Shown: positions 1-7,298 of the stretch, piece after piece
Layout: each line of letters begins with the position of its first letter
How positions within the stretch are numbered: position 1 is the stretch's first letter
Assembly (NCBI GenBank): GCA_024693365.1
Contig: JAILLF010000012.1
Coordinates: 1 to 64,000 of the forward strand
Reading direction: 5' to 3'
DNA: 64,000 nt
Origin: Acetatifactor sp.
Lineage (GTDB): Bacteria; Bacillota; Clostridia; Lachnospirales; Lachnospiraceae
Program-made: the position numbers and the translations under genes
The notes under the pieces: model-generated
Databases searched by the model: none
What the model was told of the DNA's origin: nothing
Seen by the model: only the letters and a program-made list of their open reading frames with translations

Positions 1-41
1 TTGGCTCTTTTGTCTCGACAGACGAATCTCGTTTCTTCAAT

Positions 42-571
42 TTACGGGTCAAACTTAGCTTTTTGTCATTCTACCCGTAGGCATTTTCATTTTCCTACGG
101 GTCATTTTGCTTCTTTTGCATTTTTGCCCGTAGTCTTTTCCTGCTTCCTACGGGTCATTTTGCTTCTTTTGCATTTTTGCCCGTAGTCTTTTCCTGCTTC
201 CTACGGGTCATTTTGCTTCTTTTGCATTTTTGCCCGTAGTCCTTTCCAACTTCCTACGGGTCAAATTGCTTCTTTTGCATTTTTGCCCGTAGTCCTTTCC
301 AACTTCCTACGGGTCAAATTGCTTCTTTTGCATTTTTGCCCGTAGTCTTTTCCTGCTTCCTACGGGTCATTTTGCTTCTTTTGCTTTTTTGCCCGTAGTC
401 TTTTCCTGCTTCCTACGGGCCATTTTGCTTCTTTTGCATTTTTGCCCGTAGTCTTTTCCAACTTCCTACGGGTCATTTTGCTTCTTTTGCATTTTTGCCC
501 GTAGTCTTTTCCTGCTTCCTACGGGTCATTTTGCTTCTTTTGCTTTTTTGCCCGTAGCCTTTTCCTGCTTC
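42..571. repeat. Ten-copy 53-bp tandem repeat, each unit a 7-bp-stem hairpin
   Basis: Units begin at 42, 95, 148, 201, 254, 307, 360, 413, 466 and 519, with exact 53-bp spacing. Each holds CTACGGG, a 25-nt T-rich loop and CCCGTAG, then a 14-nt pyrimidine spacer. The stem is invariant in units 95-519, and unit 42 keeps pairing through a T-G wobble. Loops and spacers vary in a mix-and-match way (tcatttt or tcaaatt; cctgc or ccaac), as expected from unequal exchange. The period is not a multiple of three, so this is not a coding repeat. The array runs close to the window edge and its outer context is unseen. Function unknown. Confidence 0.93.
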
Positions 572-677
572 CTGCGATTATTTGCCTCATAGTTATAACT
601 GGAAGTTATTGTTACTTTCGTTTCATAACTGCGTCTTAATTATATCATGTAATCAGAACGCAGTCCATAAATACATG

Positions 678-842
678 TTACGAAATCTCAATCACTTCAT
701 ACACGTCAAACCAGTTCTTATTGTCCGCATCTGCCGTCAAATAATACTTCGGGTGCTTAGTCAGGTCATACTTATCCGACAAGAACGGCCTTACGCCCCT
801 GATCTGCACGATGCACTTGCTGCCGTCCATGACGGCAAAACA
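678..842 (-). pseudogene. Remnant of VirD4/TraG-type conjugative coupling protein (C-terminal end only)
   Basis: About 54 residues read like the extreme C-terminus of Firmicute VirD4/TraG-type coupling ATPases: VMDGSKCIVQIRGVRPFLSD, then KYDLTKHPKYY and an acidic tail ending in a stop. The Walker motifs and everything upstream are missing. Just upstream, in the same open frame, the sequence is a terminator hairpin (849-872), not protein-like. I infer a scar of a lost integrative conjugative element beside tRNA-Pro. The family call is from memory of the C-terminal motif, so moderate confidence. Confidence 0.55.
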
Positions 843-848
843 AAAAGA

Positions 849-872
849 TCTCCGAACGCTATCGTCCGGAGA
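849..872. terminator. Bidirectional Rho-independent terminator-like hairpin
   Basis: TCTCCG pairs with CGGAGA, with one mismatch and three further pairs around a CTAT loop. A T-run follows on the plus strand (876-881), and an A-run at 842-846 gives a T-run on the minus strand. It abuts the truncated VirD4 remnant. Confidence 0.7.
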
Positions 873-1058
873 ACCTTTTTTCTTTTGAAATAACAACCCG
901 ACTATTCTTGGCAACATGATCTTTGTCCGCTTCAGCCTTTATAAAGAATCTTTTGCCCGAAAAGAAGGTGCAAGTACATCCTCCCTTCTAAAACAATTCC
1001 AGAACGCTTGTTTCGAATACAAAATTGAATACAACGTGAAAGCAGGGCAAAAAAGAAA

Positions 1059-1095
1059 CGTGTTGGAAAGCCTTATTTTACAAGCTTCCAACACG
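1059..1095 (-). terminator. Terminator of tRNA-Pro
   Basis: Read on the minus strand, CGTGTTGGAA pairs with TTCCAACACG (one extra base in the right arm) and is followed by TTTCTTTTTT. It lies just beyond the tRNA 3' end. Confidence 0.8.
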
Positions 1096-1105
1096 CTTTT
1101 AAAAA

Positions 1106-1180
1106 TCGGAGTGGCGGGATTCGAACTCGCGACCTCCGCCTCCCTAAGACGGCGCTCTAACCAAGCTGAGCCACACCCCG
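1106..1180 (-). tRNA. tRNA-Pro (anticodon AGG)
   Basis: The 75-nt cloverleaf has acceptor stem CGGGGTG/CACTCCG, D stem GCTC/GAGC, anticodon stem CCGTC/GGCGG and loop TTAGGGA, giving anticodon AGG (codon CCU). The C1-G72 pair is the hallmark of bacterial tRNA-Pro. The discriminator is A and no CCA is encoded, since TTTTTAAAAG follows. A34 would need editing to inosine, or restricted decoding, to read other CCN codons. Confidence 0.9.
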
Positions 1181-1193
1181 AAGCACAATTAGC

Positions 1194-1222
1194 ATTATAC
1201 CTTTCCCTCTTGAAAAAAGCAA
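1194..1222 (-). promoter_or_regulatory. Promoter of tRNA-Pro
   Basis: On the minus strand TTGCTT (1217-1222), a 17-bp spacer and TATAAT (1194-1199) lie 14 bp upstream of the mature tRNA 5' end. Confidence 0.75.
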
Positions 1223-1361
1223 GCACTTTTTTCAAATTGTTTTAGAAATTCAGTACAATTATCGTTTTCAACAGTTTTTGCCGATCGTGCACTATATTTT
1301 TAGTCAATTTCGCCATGTTTCCAACATTCAACACATAGCAAACACGCTTGAACTCTTTTTC

Positions 1362-2855
1362 CTACAGTCTCGCAAGCAATGCCACAAGATATTCCCATAC
1401 TCTCTTTGCGGAGGAGATGCTCAAGGTTTCGTTGGTCGTGTGGATGTTCTTCATGTCCGGGCCGATGGAGACGCAGTCGAGATCAGGGATCTTGCTCATG
1501 AACAGGCCGCACTCAAGGCCTGCGTGAATGGCGACAATCTGCGGATCCGCATCATAGCACTCGCGATAGAGCTGCACCATCTCCTCGCGGAGCGGGGAAT
1601 CCACGCGATACTTCCAGCCGGGATACTCTCCCCTCACGCGATACTTCACGTTCGCCATCTTGCCGATGGCAAAAAGCCTGCGAATCAAAGCTTCCTTCGC
1701 ACTCTCAACGGAGCTGCGGACGGAAAAGCTTGCAAGCAAATAGGCATCATGCAGAACAATCTTCTGCTTCAAAACGCCAAAGTTCAAGGAAGTCTCCACG
1801 AGTCCTTCCACGTCGGCACTCATGGCCTGCACGCCATTTGGCAGACTGCAAAGGAAGAGCGCCACCTTTCTGGTATCCGTTGCGGTAAAGGCTTCCGTCT
1901 CCTTGTCAAGCTCCTCGGAGAAGGTCCAGGTCATCGCAAAATCAGGATCCTTCGTGCATAGTTCATTGCTGATCTCGCCCGTGATCTTGTTCAGGAGGTT
2001 GTGGATGCCGTCCCTACGGTAGGAAATCTGTTCACCCTGGTCATTCTTTTCCTCCGCAAACACAAATTTTGCCGTCGTCTCGCGAGCGATGGCATTGTCC
2101 GCCTCGCCGCCCTTTACTGCCACAAGCCGCACGGGATATACGCGGGTCAGTTCCTCTAAAATGCGTCCAAACAGCTGATTGGAATTGGCTCTTTCCTTGT
2201 CGATCTCCATGCCGGAATGACCGCCCTGAAGACCGGAAATCTTCAGTTCGAGCATGCGGCCCTTGAAACGTTCCGTCTTGCCGGTCAGCTCAAAATCAAC
2301 CCTCGCGCCGCCTGCGCAGCCAACGGTGAATATGCCTTCCTCTTCGGAATCGATATTGATCATCCGCTTTCCCTTTAAGGGCGTTAAGTCAATGGCTCTC
2401 GCACCGTCCATTCCCACCTCTTCGTCCGCAGTGATCACAACCTCAAGACGCGGATGTGCAATGGTATCAGAATCCAAAATGGCAAGCGCATACGCAACGG
2501 CAATGCCGTCATCGCCGCCAAGGCTGGTCCCTGCCGCAGAGATCTCATCATCGATCACGCGAAGCACCAATCCGTCCTTCTTCAAGTCCAGCGGGCACTC
2601 TGGGGTCTTAACTGCCACCATGTCCATGTGTCCCTGCAGGATCACGGGGTTCTTCTCCTCATAACCGAGGGCGGCTTCCTTGATGATGATCACGTTGCCG
2701 ATCTTGTCCTGATAATGCTCCAGACCGCGCTCCTCGGCGAAATTCACCAGATAGTCGCTGATGCCCTTCACGTTGCCGGATCCCCTGGGAATCTGGCTGA
2801 TCTCTTCAAAAAAGCGGAAAACCTCTTGTGGTGCCAAATTAGCCAATGCGCTCAT
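1362..2855 (-). CDS. pepD: Aminoacyl-histidine dipeptidase (Xaa-His dipeptidase, M20C)
   Basis: This 497-residue cytoplasmic zinc dipeptidase should hydrolyse Xaa-His and other dipeptides for amino-acid recovery. Visible M20 landmarks are QGHMDMV (metal His and catalytic Asp), GGDDGIAVAYALAIL (bridging Asp), TADEEVGMDGA (general-base Glu) and HAGLECGLF near the C-terminus. The length matches PepD/PepC-type enzymes, which carry an inserted lid domain. The ATG at 2855 has AGGAG about 11 nt upstream. It stands alone, separated from the ABC genes on its right by a 35-bp direct repeat. No odd features. Confidence 0.93.
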   Translation of the reverse strand: MSALANLAPQEVFRFFEEISQIPRGSGNVKGISDYLVNFAEERGLEHYQDKIGNVIIIKEAALGYEEKNPVILQGHMDMVAVKTPECPLDLKKDGLVLRVIDDEISAAGTSLGGDDGIAVAYALAILDSDTIAHPRLEVVITADEEVGMDGARAIDLTPLKGKRMINIDSEEEGIFTVGCAGGARVDFELTGKTERFKGRMLELKISGLQGGHSGMEIDKERANSNQLFGRILEELTRVYPVRLVAVKGGEADNAIARETTAKFVFAEEKNDQGEQISYRRDGIHNLLNKITGEISNELCTKDPDFAMTWTFSEELDKETEAFTATDTRKVALFLCSLPNGVQAMSADVEGLVETSLNFGVLKQKIVLHDAYLLASFSVRSSVESAKEALIRRLFAIGKMANVKYRVRGEYPGWKYRVDSPLREEMVQLYRECYDADPQIVAIHAGLECGLFMSKIPDLDCVSIGPDMKNIHTTNETLSISSAKRVWEYLVALLARL

Positions 2856-2942
2856 GAATCTCTCAATCTCCTATTCTTCCTATTCCTGCTTCCTATTCTT
2901 CCATTTTCAAAGCTTACTTGAATAATCCATCGTTTTTCAAGC

Positions 2943-3012
2943 GACGTCTCACTTCAAAATCCCTTTGTGCGCCGGGTGACGTCCCACTTCATAATCCCTT
3001 TGTGCGCCGGGT
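2943..3012. repeat. Two-copy 35-bp direct repeat
   Basis: GACGTCTCAC/GACGTCCCAC...CTTTGTGCGCCGGGT units start at 2943 and 2978 with three or so differences, and a third partial start (GACGTTTTGTC) follows at 3013. It lies between the ABC fusion gene and pepD. It has no visible secondary structure or coding potential. Confidence 0.85.
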
Positions 3013-3046
3013 GACGTTTTGTCATCCGCCCACGTAATTTATCATA

Positions 3047-4564
3047 TCACTTCTTAGCGCGTAAATCAAGGTGACTGGCGATCAGAAGCGTTCTGTTTCC
3101 CTTTCTTTTTTGGATGATCTCCCAGCACGTTCTGACACGCTCCTCATCCAGTCCCGCAAAGGGTTCGTCCAGCAAAAGAAGTCTCCCCTTCGCTGCCAGC
3201 GCCCTCGCCAGCGCAACGCGTCTTCTTTCGCCTCCGCTGAGCGTCCCACAGGGTTTGTCCCAGAGCTCTTCCTCCAGCAGGTCCCGCAGAGCCTCGCGCG
3301 CCGCCGCTTCCGATCCCGTTACCATCTGCAGGTTTCTTAAAGCACTTTCCCCATTGCAGAGTCTGTCCTCCTGAAAGAGGTATCCGATGCCAATCTCGCG
3401 ACCGGCGCCGTTAACGTTGCCTTTATCACGCTGCGCCAATCTGGCGCCGTTAACGTTGCCTTTTTCACGGTGCTCCAATCCCGCAACGTCGATGCTGCCC
3501 TCATCATAGGGCTCTAAGCCTGCCAGAAGGCGAAATAAGGTCGTTTTCCCGGCTCCTGAGGGCCAAGTAAGCCATTCGGTCTTTCCATGCTCTATGGTCA
3601 TGGAAAGGCCCTTCAGCACCTCCTGCCCGCCATAACTCTTGGAGAGGTTTGTTATGATGAGGGAATGCGATGATTCGCCATGGTCTTTCGAGACGACGGA
3701 ATGCGGTGACTCGTTAAGATCTTTTGACGTGACGGAATGCAATACTCCTGCGGGATCTTTGGGCGCCTTGCAGGAAACCTTCACCTCAAATGCCTTCTTC
3801 ACCAGGAATAATACCAGCTTCTCGAATATGGCGCTCATCACGCAGACCACCACCGTCCACGCGAAGATTCCTGCCGTGTCCAGCGATATTTTTGAAAGAT
3901 AGATCCGCTCACCGATGGAATAAGACGGAAGACCGATCACTTCCGCTGCAACGCCGGATTTCCACGCAAATCCCAGGGAGGTCTTGAGGCTCCCCGTAAG
4001 GAACGGCTCCAGCGCCGGACGATACAGGTAAAAGAGCTTTGTGCGAAGGGGCAGGCGATAGACCTGCGCCATCTCCAGCATGTCCTTTCCAACGGACTTC
4101 AGACCCTCCAGCGTGCTAAAGTAAACCGCCGTGAACACCATGAGAAAGCTGATGGCAACGGACAGGAAGGATGATCCCCACCAGATGAGAAACAACACGA
4201 CAAAGCACACCACCGGCACGGTCTTCATGAGATAGATCAGCGGGTGCAAAAGCTCCTCCAAAAACGGAACTGCCTTGCTTAAGGCTGCCAATAGTATTCC
4301 AAAGAGTAATCCAAAGAAAAATCCCGCGCCGATGCGGAGCAAAGTCATGCCCGCCACGCCCCAAAAGTCCGCTCTTCCAAAGTTCTCGAGAAGTGCCTTC
4401 ACCGTCTCCAGCGGCGTCGCAAACAGAATGGGGTTCCCAATCAGCATCCCCGCAAATTGCCACAAAAGAAGCCACGCAAGAACGATGGCAACTTTTCGCA
4501 GAATCCTTCCGGACGTGATTTTGCTTGTCGCGTCTGTTTTCGCTGCTTCCTTTCGTTCCCGCAT
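3047..4564 (-). CDS. ABC importer permease-ATPase fusion (SsuC/TauC-like permease joined to SsuB/TauB-like ATPase)
   Basis: This 505-residue protein joins a NitT/TauT-family permease (about residues 20-250, several membrane segments) to an ABC ATPase (about 290-505). The ATPase shows WPSGAGKTTL (Walker A), YLFQEDRL (Q-loop), LSGGERRRVALARAL (signature), LLLLDEPFAGL (Walker B) and an ASH switch. The usual first Gly of the P-loop is Trp. The linker contains tandem HSV-SKD segments, and the ATPase carries a duplicated 13-residue KGNVNGA unit, matching a 39-bp DNA repeat at about 3404-3481. I start at ATG 4564, which has AGGAGG close upstream, not the longer frame to 4633. The binding protein upstream (4697-5818) is the likely partner. 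Substrate unknown: pyrimidine precursor, sulfonate and nitrate types are all possible. Confidence 0.88.
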   Translation of the reverse strand: MRERKEAAKTDATSKITSGRILRKVAIVLAWLLLWQFAGMLIGNPILFATPLETVKALLENFGRADFWGVAGMTLLRIGAGFFFGLLFGILLAALSKAVPFLEELLHPLIYLMKTVPVVCFVVLFLIWWGSSFLSVAISFLMVFTAVYFSTLEGLKSVGKDMLEMAQVYRLPLRTKLFYLYRPALEPFLTGSLKTSLGFAWKSGVAAEVIGLPSYSIGERIYLSKISLDTAGIFAWTVVVCVMSAIFEKLVLFLVKKAFEVKVSCKAPKDPAGVLHSVTSKDLNESPHSVVSKDHGESSHSLIITNLSKSYGGQEVLKGLSMTIEHGKTEWLTWPSGAGKTTLFRLLAGLEPYDEGSIDVAGLEHREKGNVNGARLAQRDKGNVNGAGREIGIGYLFQEDRLCNGESALRNLQMVTGSEAAAREALRDLLEEELWDKPCGTLSGGERRRVALARALAAKGRLLLLDEPFAGLDEERVRTCWEIIQKRKGNRTLLIASHLDLRAKK

Positions 4565-4696
4565 GGCTCCTCCTTTCCGAGAATTGTTATATTTCCCATA
4601 ATACCAAGCATTGCCATGTTTCCGACACGCCAATACTGTTTTCTCGCTAGTTTTATTGACCGTCTTATGGATAGCAGTACGTATTAGCGTTCCTAT

Positions 4697-5818
4697 TTAC
4701 GGCAGATAATAAAAGTCCTCGCCCGGCAGCGCCCCGCCGACGGTGGTCTTGTCAAAATCATACAGGATCTCCAAATAGCTTTGAAGCGCCTGCTTCATTT
4801 CTTTTCCAGTCAGACAGGTTACGTTGCAGTATGGAATGGCCTTCTTTGCGATGGGCTCCTTGGCAACAATGCCAGCCTCCACGCAATAGGTCGCACCTGT
4901 GTCGGGATCCGCATTGATTGCCGCAGCACTGGCTGCATGCTCCTCAAGGAAAGTCTTAATGGCTTCCGGATGTTCTTCCACAACTTCCTTCCTAACGACC
5001 GTAACGCCTGTCACAAGGCCGCTTGCGTCATCAGTGCCCTGCGCCTTCTTCCACTCATCATTCGCAGAGAAGACGATCTTGAGCTTGTCATTCTGCATGC
5101 TTGCCGCCGTCACGAAGGGCTGAGGCAGGAATCCAAGCGCGCCCTCCGTCTGGCTCAAGATTGCAACTACTTCAGTGGCCTCGGATTTGTACTCAAGCTT
5201 CACCTCACCCTCGGCATATCCTGCCTGCTTCAGCAAATACTGGATCACGCAGTCAGGAGTCGTGCCTTTACCTGTGAGGTAAATTGTCTTTCCCTTAAGG
5301 TCTTCGATTCCCTTTACGGAGTCATCGTTGCTCACAAGATACAATACGCCAAGCGTGTTCACGTTAACCACAACAACTTTTCCATCTGTCTTCTGGCAGA
5401 GAATCGCCGCCACGTTGGCAGGAACCAGCGCCGCGTCAAGCTTCCCCGAAACCATGAGCGGCAAAAGCTCATCCGCTCCCGTCGCCATCTGAAACTCGTA
5501 GGTATTCTTCGTCTTTCCGTTTTTTTGATCTTCCATCAAGAACAAAAGTCCCATCGTGGTCGGTCCCTTTAAGGAGCCCACGCGAAGCGTTATGGGGTCT
5601 TCCGGCTTCAAGATGGGTAGCACGTCCGCATCCGTTTGCTGCTCCGCCGCCGAACTCGCCCTGTCCTTTGAAGAAGGCTTGTCCGTCGGATCGCACGCCG
5701 TAAGGCATCCCAGCAATGCGCACGTAAGCACCGCCATTCCGATTTTCTTTATCAGTTTCTTACCGTTTATCGGTTGTTTTCCATCTTTACGTTTGTTATT
5801 CGTTTTCATTCTAAGCAT
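4697..5818 (-). CDS. ABC transporter substrate-binding lipoprotein (NMT1/SsuA-like)
   Basis: This 373-residue exported lipoprotein has a basic N-terminus, a hydrophobic stretch and lipobox LTAC around residue 42. The mature part fits the SsuA/ThiY/NMT1 fold: LRVGSLKGPTTMGLLFLMED at its start, DAALVPANVAAIL in the first lobe, and GIEDLKGKTIYLTGKGTTPD in the hinge region. It lies 132 bp upstream of the fused permease-ATPase, and together they make a complete importer. AAGGA lies 8 nt before ATG 5818. I saw no riboswitch upstream that would name the ligand. Confidence 0.87.
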   Translation of the reverse strand: MLRMKTNNKRKDGKQPINGKKLIKKIGMAVLTCALLGCLTACDPTDKPSSKDRASSAAEQQTDADVLPILKPEDPITLRVGSLKGPTTMGLLFLMEDQKNGKTKNTYEFQMATGADELLPLMVSGKLDAALVPANVAAILCQKTDGKVVVVNVNTLGVLYLVSNDDSVKGIEDLKGKTIYLTGKGTTPDCVIQYLLKQAGYAEGEVKLEYKSEATEVVAILSQTEGALGFLPQPFVTAASMQNDKLKIVFSANDEWKKAQGTDDASGLVTGVTVVRKEVVEEHPEAIKTFLEEHAASAAAINADPDTGATYCVEAGIVAKEPIAKKAIPYCNVTCLTGKEMKQALQSYLEILYDFDKTTVGGALPGEDFYYLP

Positions 5819-5954
5819 GATATTGTCCTTCGATTCTTATCAATCATTTTATTATTTCATTCATATGCAAGCTTCCTTTTTCTTGACTCATTTCCGAGTT
5901 TTCGCGTTTGCGGTCATCTCCAAGAATTACCATTATATTTTCCGCCGCGTGGTT

Positions 5955-5961
5955 CATACTA
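5955..5961 (+). promoter_or_regulatory. Possible sigma-G type -10 element of the SASP gene
   Basis: CATACTA matches the forespore sigma-G -10 consensus and lies 73 bp before the SASP start. A convincing -35 at the expected distance is not visible, so this is tentative. Confidence 0.3.
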
Positions 5962-6034
5962 TCATCAAGACGAGCGGGACAAACAGTCGTCGCGACGTCT
6001 GAATATAGACAAACAATGTTTAGGAGGTGAAAAA

Positions 6035-6241
6035 ATGGCAAGTAATTCTAACAATTCTAGCAAAATGGAAGTTCCTCAGGCCAAGGAGGCCATGGATCGT
6101 TTTAAGACCGAGGTTGCTTCCGAGCTTGGCGTAAACCTGAAGGATGGTTACAATGGTGACCTGACCTCTCGTGAGGCTGGTTCCATTGGCGGAGAGATGG
6201 TTCGCCGCATGATCAAGAAGCAGGAAGAGCAGATGAAGTAA
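6035..6241 (+). CDS. Alpha/beta-type small acid-soluble spore protein
   Basis: A 68-residue SASP that coats and protects DNA in dormant spores. It shows both family signatures: the KTEVASELGV region, where the GPR protease cleaves after Glu, and GYNGDLTSREAGSIGGEMVR. The N-terminus is Asn/Ser-rich. A strong TAGGAGGTG ribosome site lies 7-8 nt before ATG 6035. It is monocistronic with its own terminator at 6298-6326, and is one of only three plus-strand protein genes here. It shows that the organism belongs to a sporulating lineage. Confidence 0.95.
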   Translation: MASNSNNSSKMEVPQAKEAMDRFKTEVASELGVNLKDGYNGDLTSREAGSIGGEMVRRMIKKQEEQMK

Positions 6242-6297
6242 GCTCCCGCTTGAAGCAGGAAGGGCTACGGAACAGGCTCTGCCACTGAAAATAAAAG

Positions 6298-6326
6298 GAC
6301 CTTCGGCAGACTACCTGCCGGAGGTC
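6298..6326 (+). terminator. Terminator of the SASP gene
   Basis: GACCTTCGGCAG pairs with CTGCCGGAGGTC around an ACTAC loop and is followed by TCTTTTTTT. Confidence 0.9.
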
Positions 6327-6377
6327 TCTTTTTTAGCATTTTAAACCCTGATATACGCAAAGCCCGTTTGCAAAATC

Positions 6378-6462
6378 GCTGCTACGCAGCTTTCCTTTTG
6401 CTCATGGATTTTGCTTCGCAAAATATATTCCCGGAATCTTGGCCTTGTGAAAGCAAGCTTTC
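6378..6462. other. Cluster of three short perfect hairpins downstream of transaldolase
   Basis: GCTGC-TAC-GCAGC (6378-6390), ATTTTGC-TTC-GCAAAAT (6408-6424) and GAAAGC-AA-GCTTTC (6449-6462, inside a longer GGCC...GGCC pairing) follow one another within 85 bp. They lie in the 3' region of the minus-strand transaldolase gene and may end or stabilise its mRNA. No U-run marks a classical terminator. Confidence 0.6.
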
Positions 6463-6497
6463 AACGGCCCATCTTCCGTGAATTTGCTTTGCTCGGT

Positions 6498-7151
6498 TTA
6501 TTCTCCAAAAACAGCCTTGTAGTCAGCCTGGAACTTCAGGATACCTGCATCGGTCAAAGGATGCTTGGTCATCTGCTCGATTACGGAGTAAGGAACGGTA
6601 GCGATGTCAGCGCCTGCAAGTGCACAGTCGGTAACGTGGATGGGGTTACGAACGCTTGCTGCGATGATCTCGGTCTCGATGCCTGCTACAGCGAAGATGT
6701 CCGCGATCTCGCGGATCAGGTCAACGCCTCTGGTGCTGATGTCATCCAGGCGGCCAAGGAAAGGAGATACGTAGGTAGCGCCTGCTCTTGCAGCCAGGAG
6801 AGCCTGGTTTGCGGAGAAGATCAGGGTTACGTTGGTCTTGATTCCTTCTGCGGTCAGAACCTTACAAGCCTTCAGGCCTTCAACGGTCATGGGAATCTTA
6901 ACTACCATGTTGGGATGGATTGCTGCGATCTCGCGGCCTTCCTTGATCATGCCTTCAGCATCTACGGTCGTAGCCTTAACTTCGCCGCTGATGGGTCCGT
7001 CAACGATGGAAGCGATCTCCTTGATAACCTCAACGAAATCTCTGCCCTCTTTTGCGATCAGGGAAGGGTTCGTGGTTACGCCACAGATTACGCCCATGTC
7101 ATTAGCCTTCTTAATGTCCTCTACCTTTGCGGTATCAACGAAAAATTTCAT
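6498..7151 (-). CDS. tal: Transaldolase (small TalC/FSA-type)
   Basis: This 217-residue cytoplasmic enzyme of the short transaldolase family transfers dihydroxyacetone units between sugar phosphates in the non-oxidative pentose phosphate pathway. It begins [16 protein letters not shown], has [13 protein letters not shown] and the Schiff-base Lys in [18 protein letters not shown] and [10 protein letters not shown] follow further on. I chose ATG 7151, preceded by AAAAGGAG, over an upstream in-frame start at 7193. A promoter with 17-bp spacing lies just upstream. Its relative fructose-6-phosphate aldolase cannot be excluded from sequence alone. Confidence 0.93.
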   Translation of the reverse strand: MKFFVDTAKVEDIKKANDMGVICGVTTNPSLIAKEGRDFVEVIKEIASIVDGPISGEVKATTVDAEGMIKEGREIAAIHPNMVVKIPMTVEGLKACKVLTAEGIKTNVTLIFSANQALLAARAGATYVSPFLGRLDDISTRGVDLIREIADIFAVAGIETEIIAASVRNPIHVTDCALAGADIATVPYSVIEQMTKHPLTDAGILKFQADYKAVFGE

Positions 7152-7225
7152 GTCGTTTTCTCCTTTTGATATTATTTTTTGACACCCTTCCATGCAATTC
7201 TCTCGTCAAGGTGCCCACTGTTTCT

Positions 7226-7254
7226 AGTATAGAACTCCGCACGTAAAAAATCAA
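7226..7254 (-). promoter_or_regulatory. Promoter of the transaldolase gene
   Basis: On the minus strand TTGATT (7249-7254), a 17-bp spacer and TATACT (7226-7231) place transcription start near 7219, about 68 bp before the ATG. Confidence 0.72.
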
Positions 7255-7298
7255 GCATTAAATGCACTCCCGGCACGGTCGTCCCAGTTCCGTATCTC

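Noticed and set aside
1..186. Open frame of 61 codons on the plus strand
   Set aside because: It runs through the 53-bp array, whose period would shift frame each unit, and lacks a ribosome site.
42..571. Possible CRISPR array
   Set aside because: The segments between the short conserved pieces are themselves nearly identical and the period is a constant 53 bp. There are no cas genes in the window. It is a tandem repeat.
939..1245. Open frames on both strands over 916-1245
   Set aside because: They overlap the tRNA-Pro gene, its promoter and terminator, and have no ribosome site.
5819..6034. TPP or other riboswitch upstream of the binding-protein gene at 5818
   Set aside because: No conserved riboswitch core could be seen in either orientation, so the importer ligand is left unnamed.
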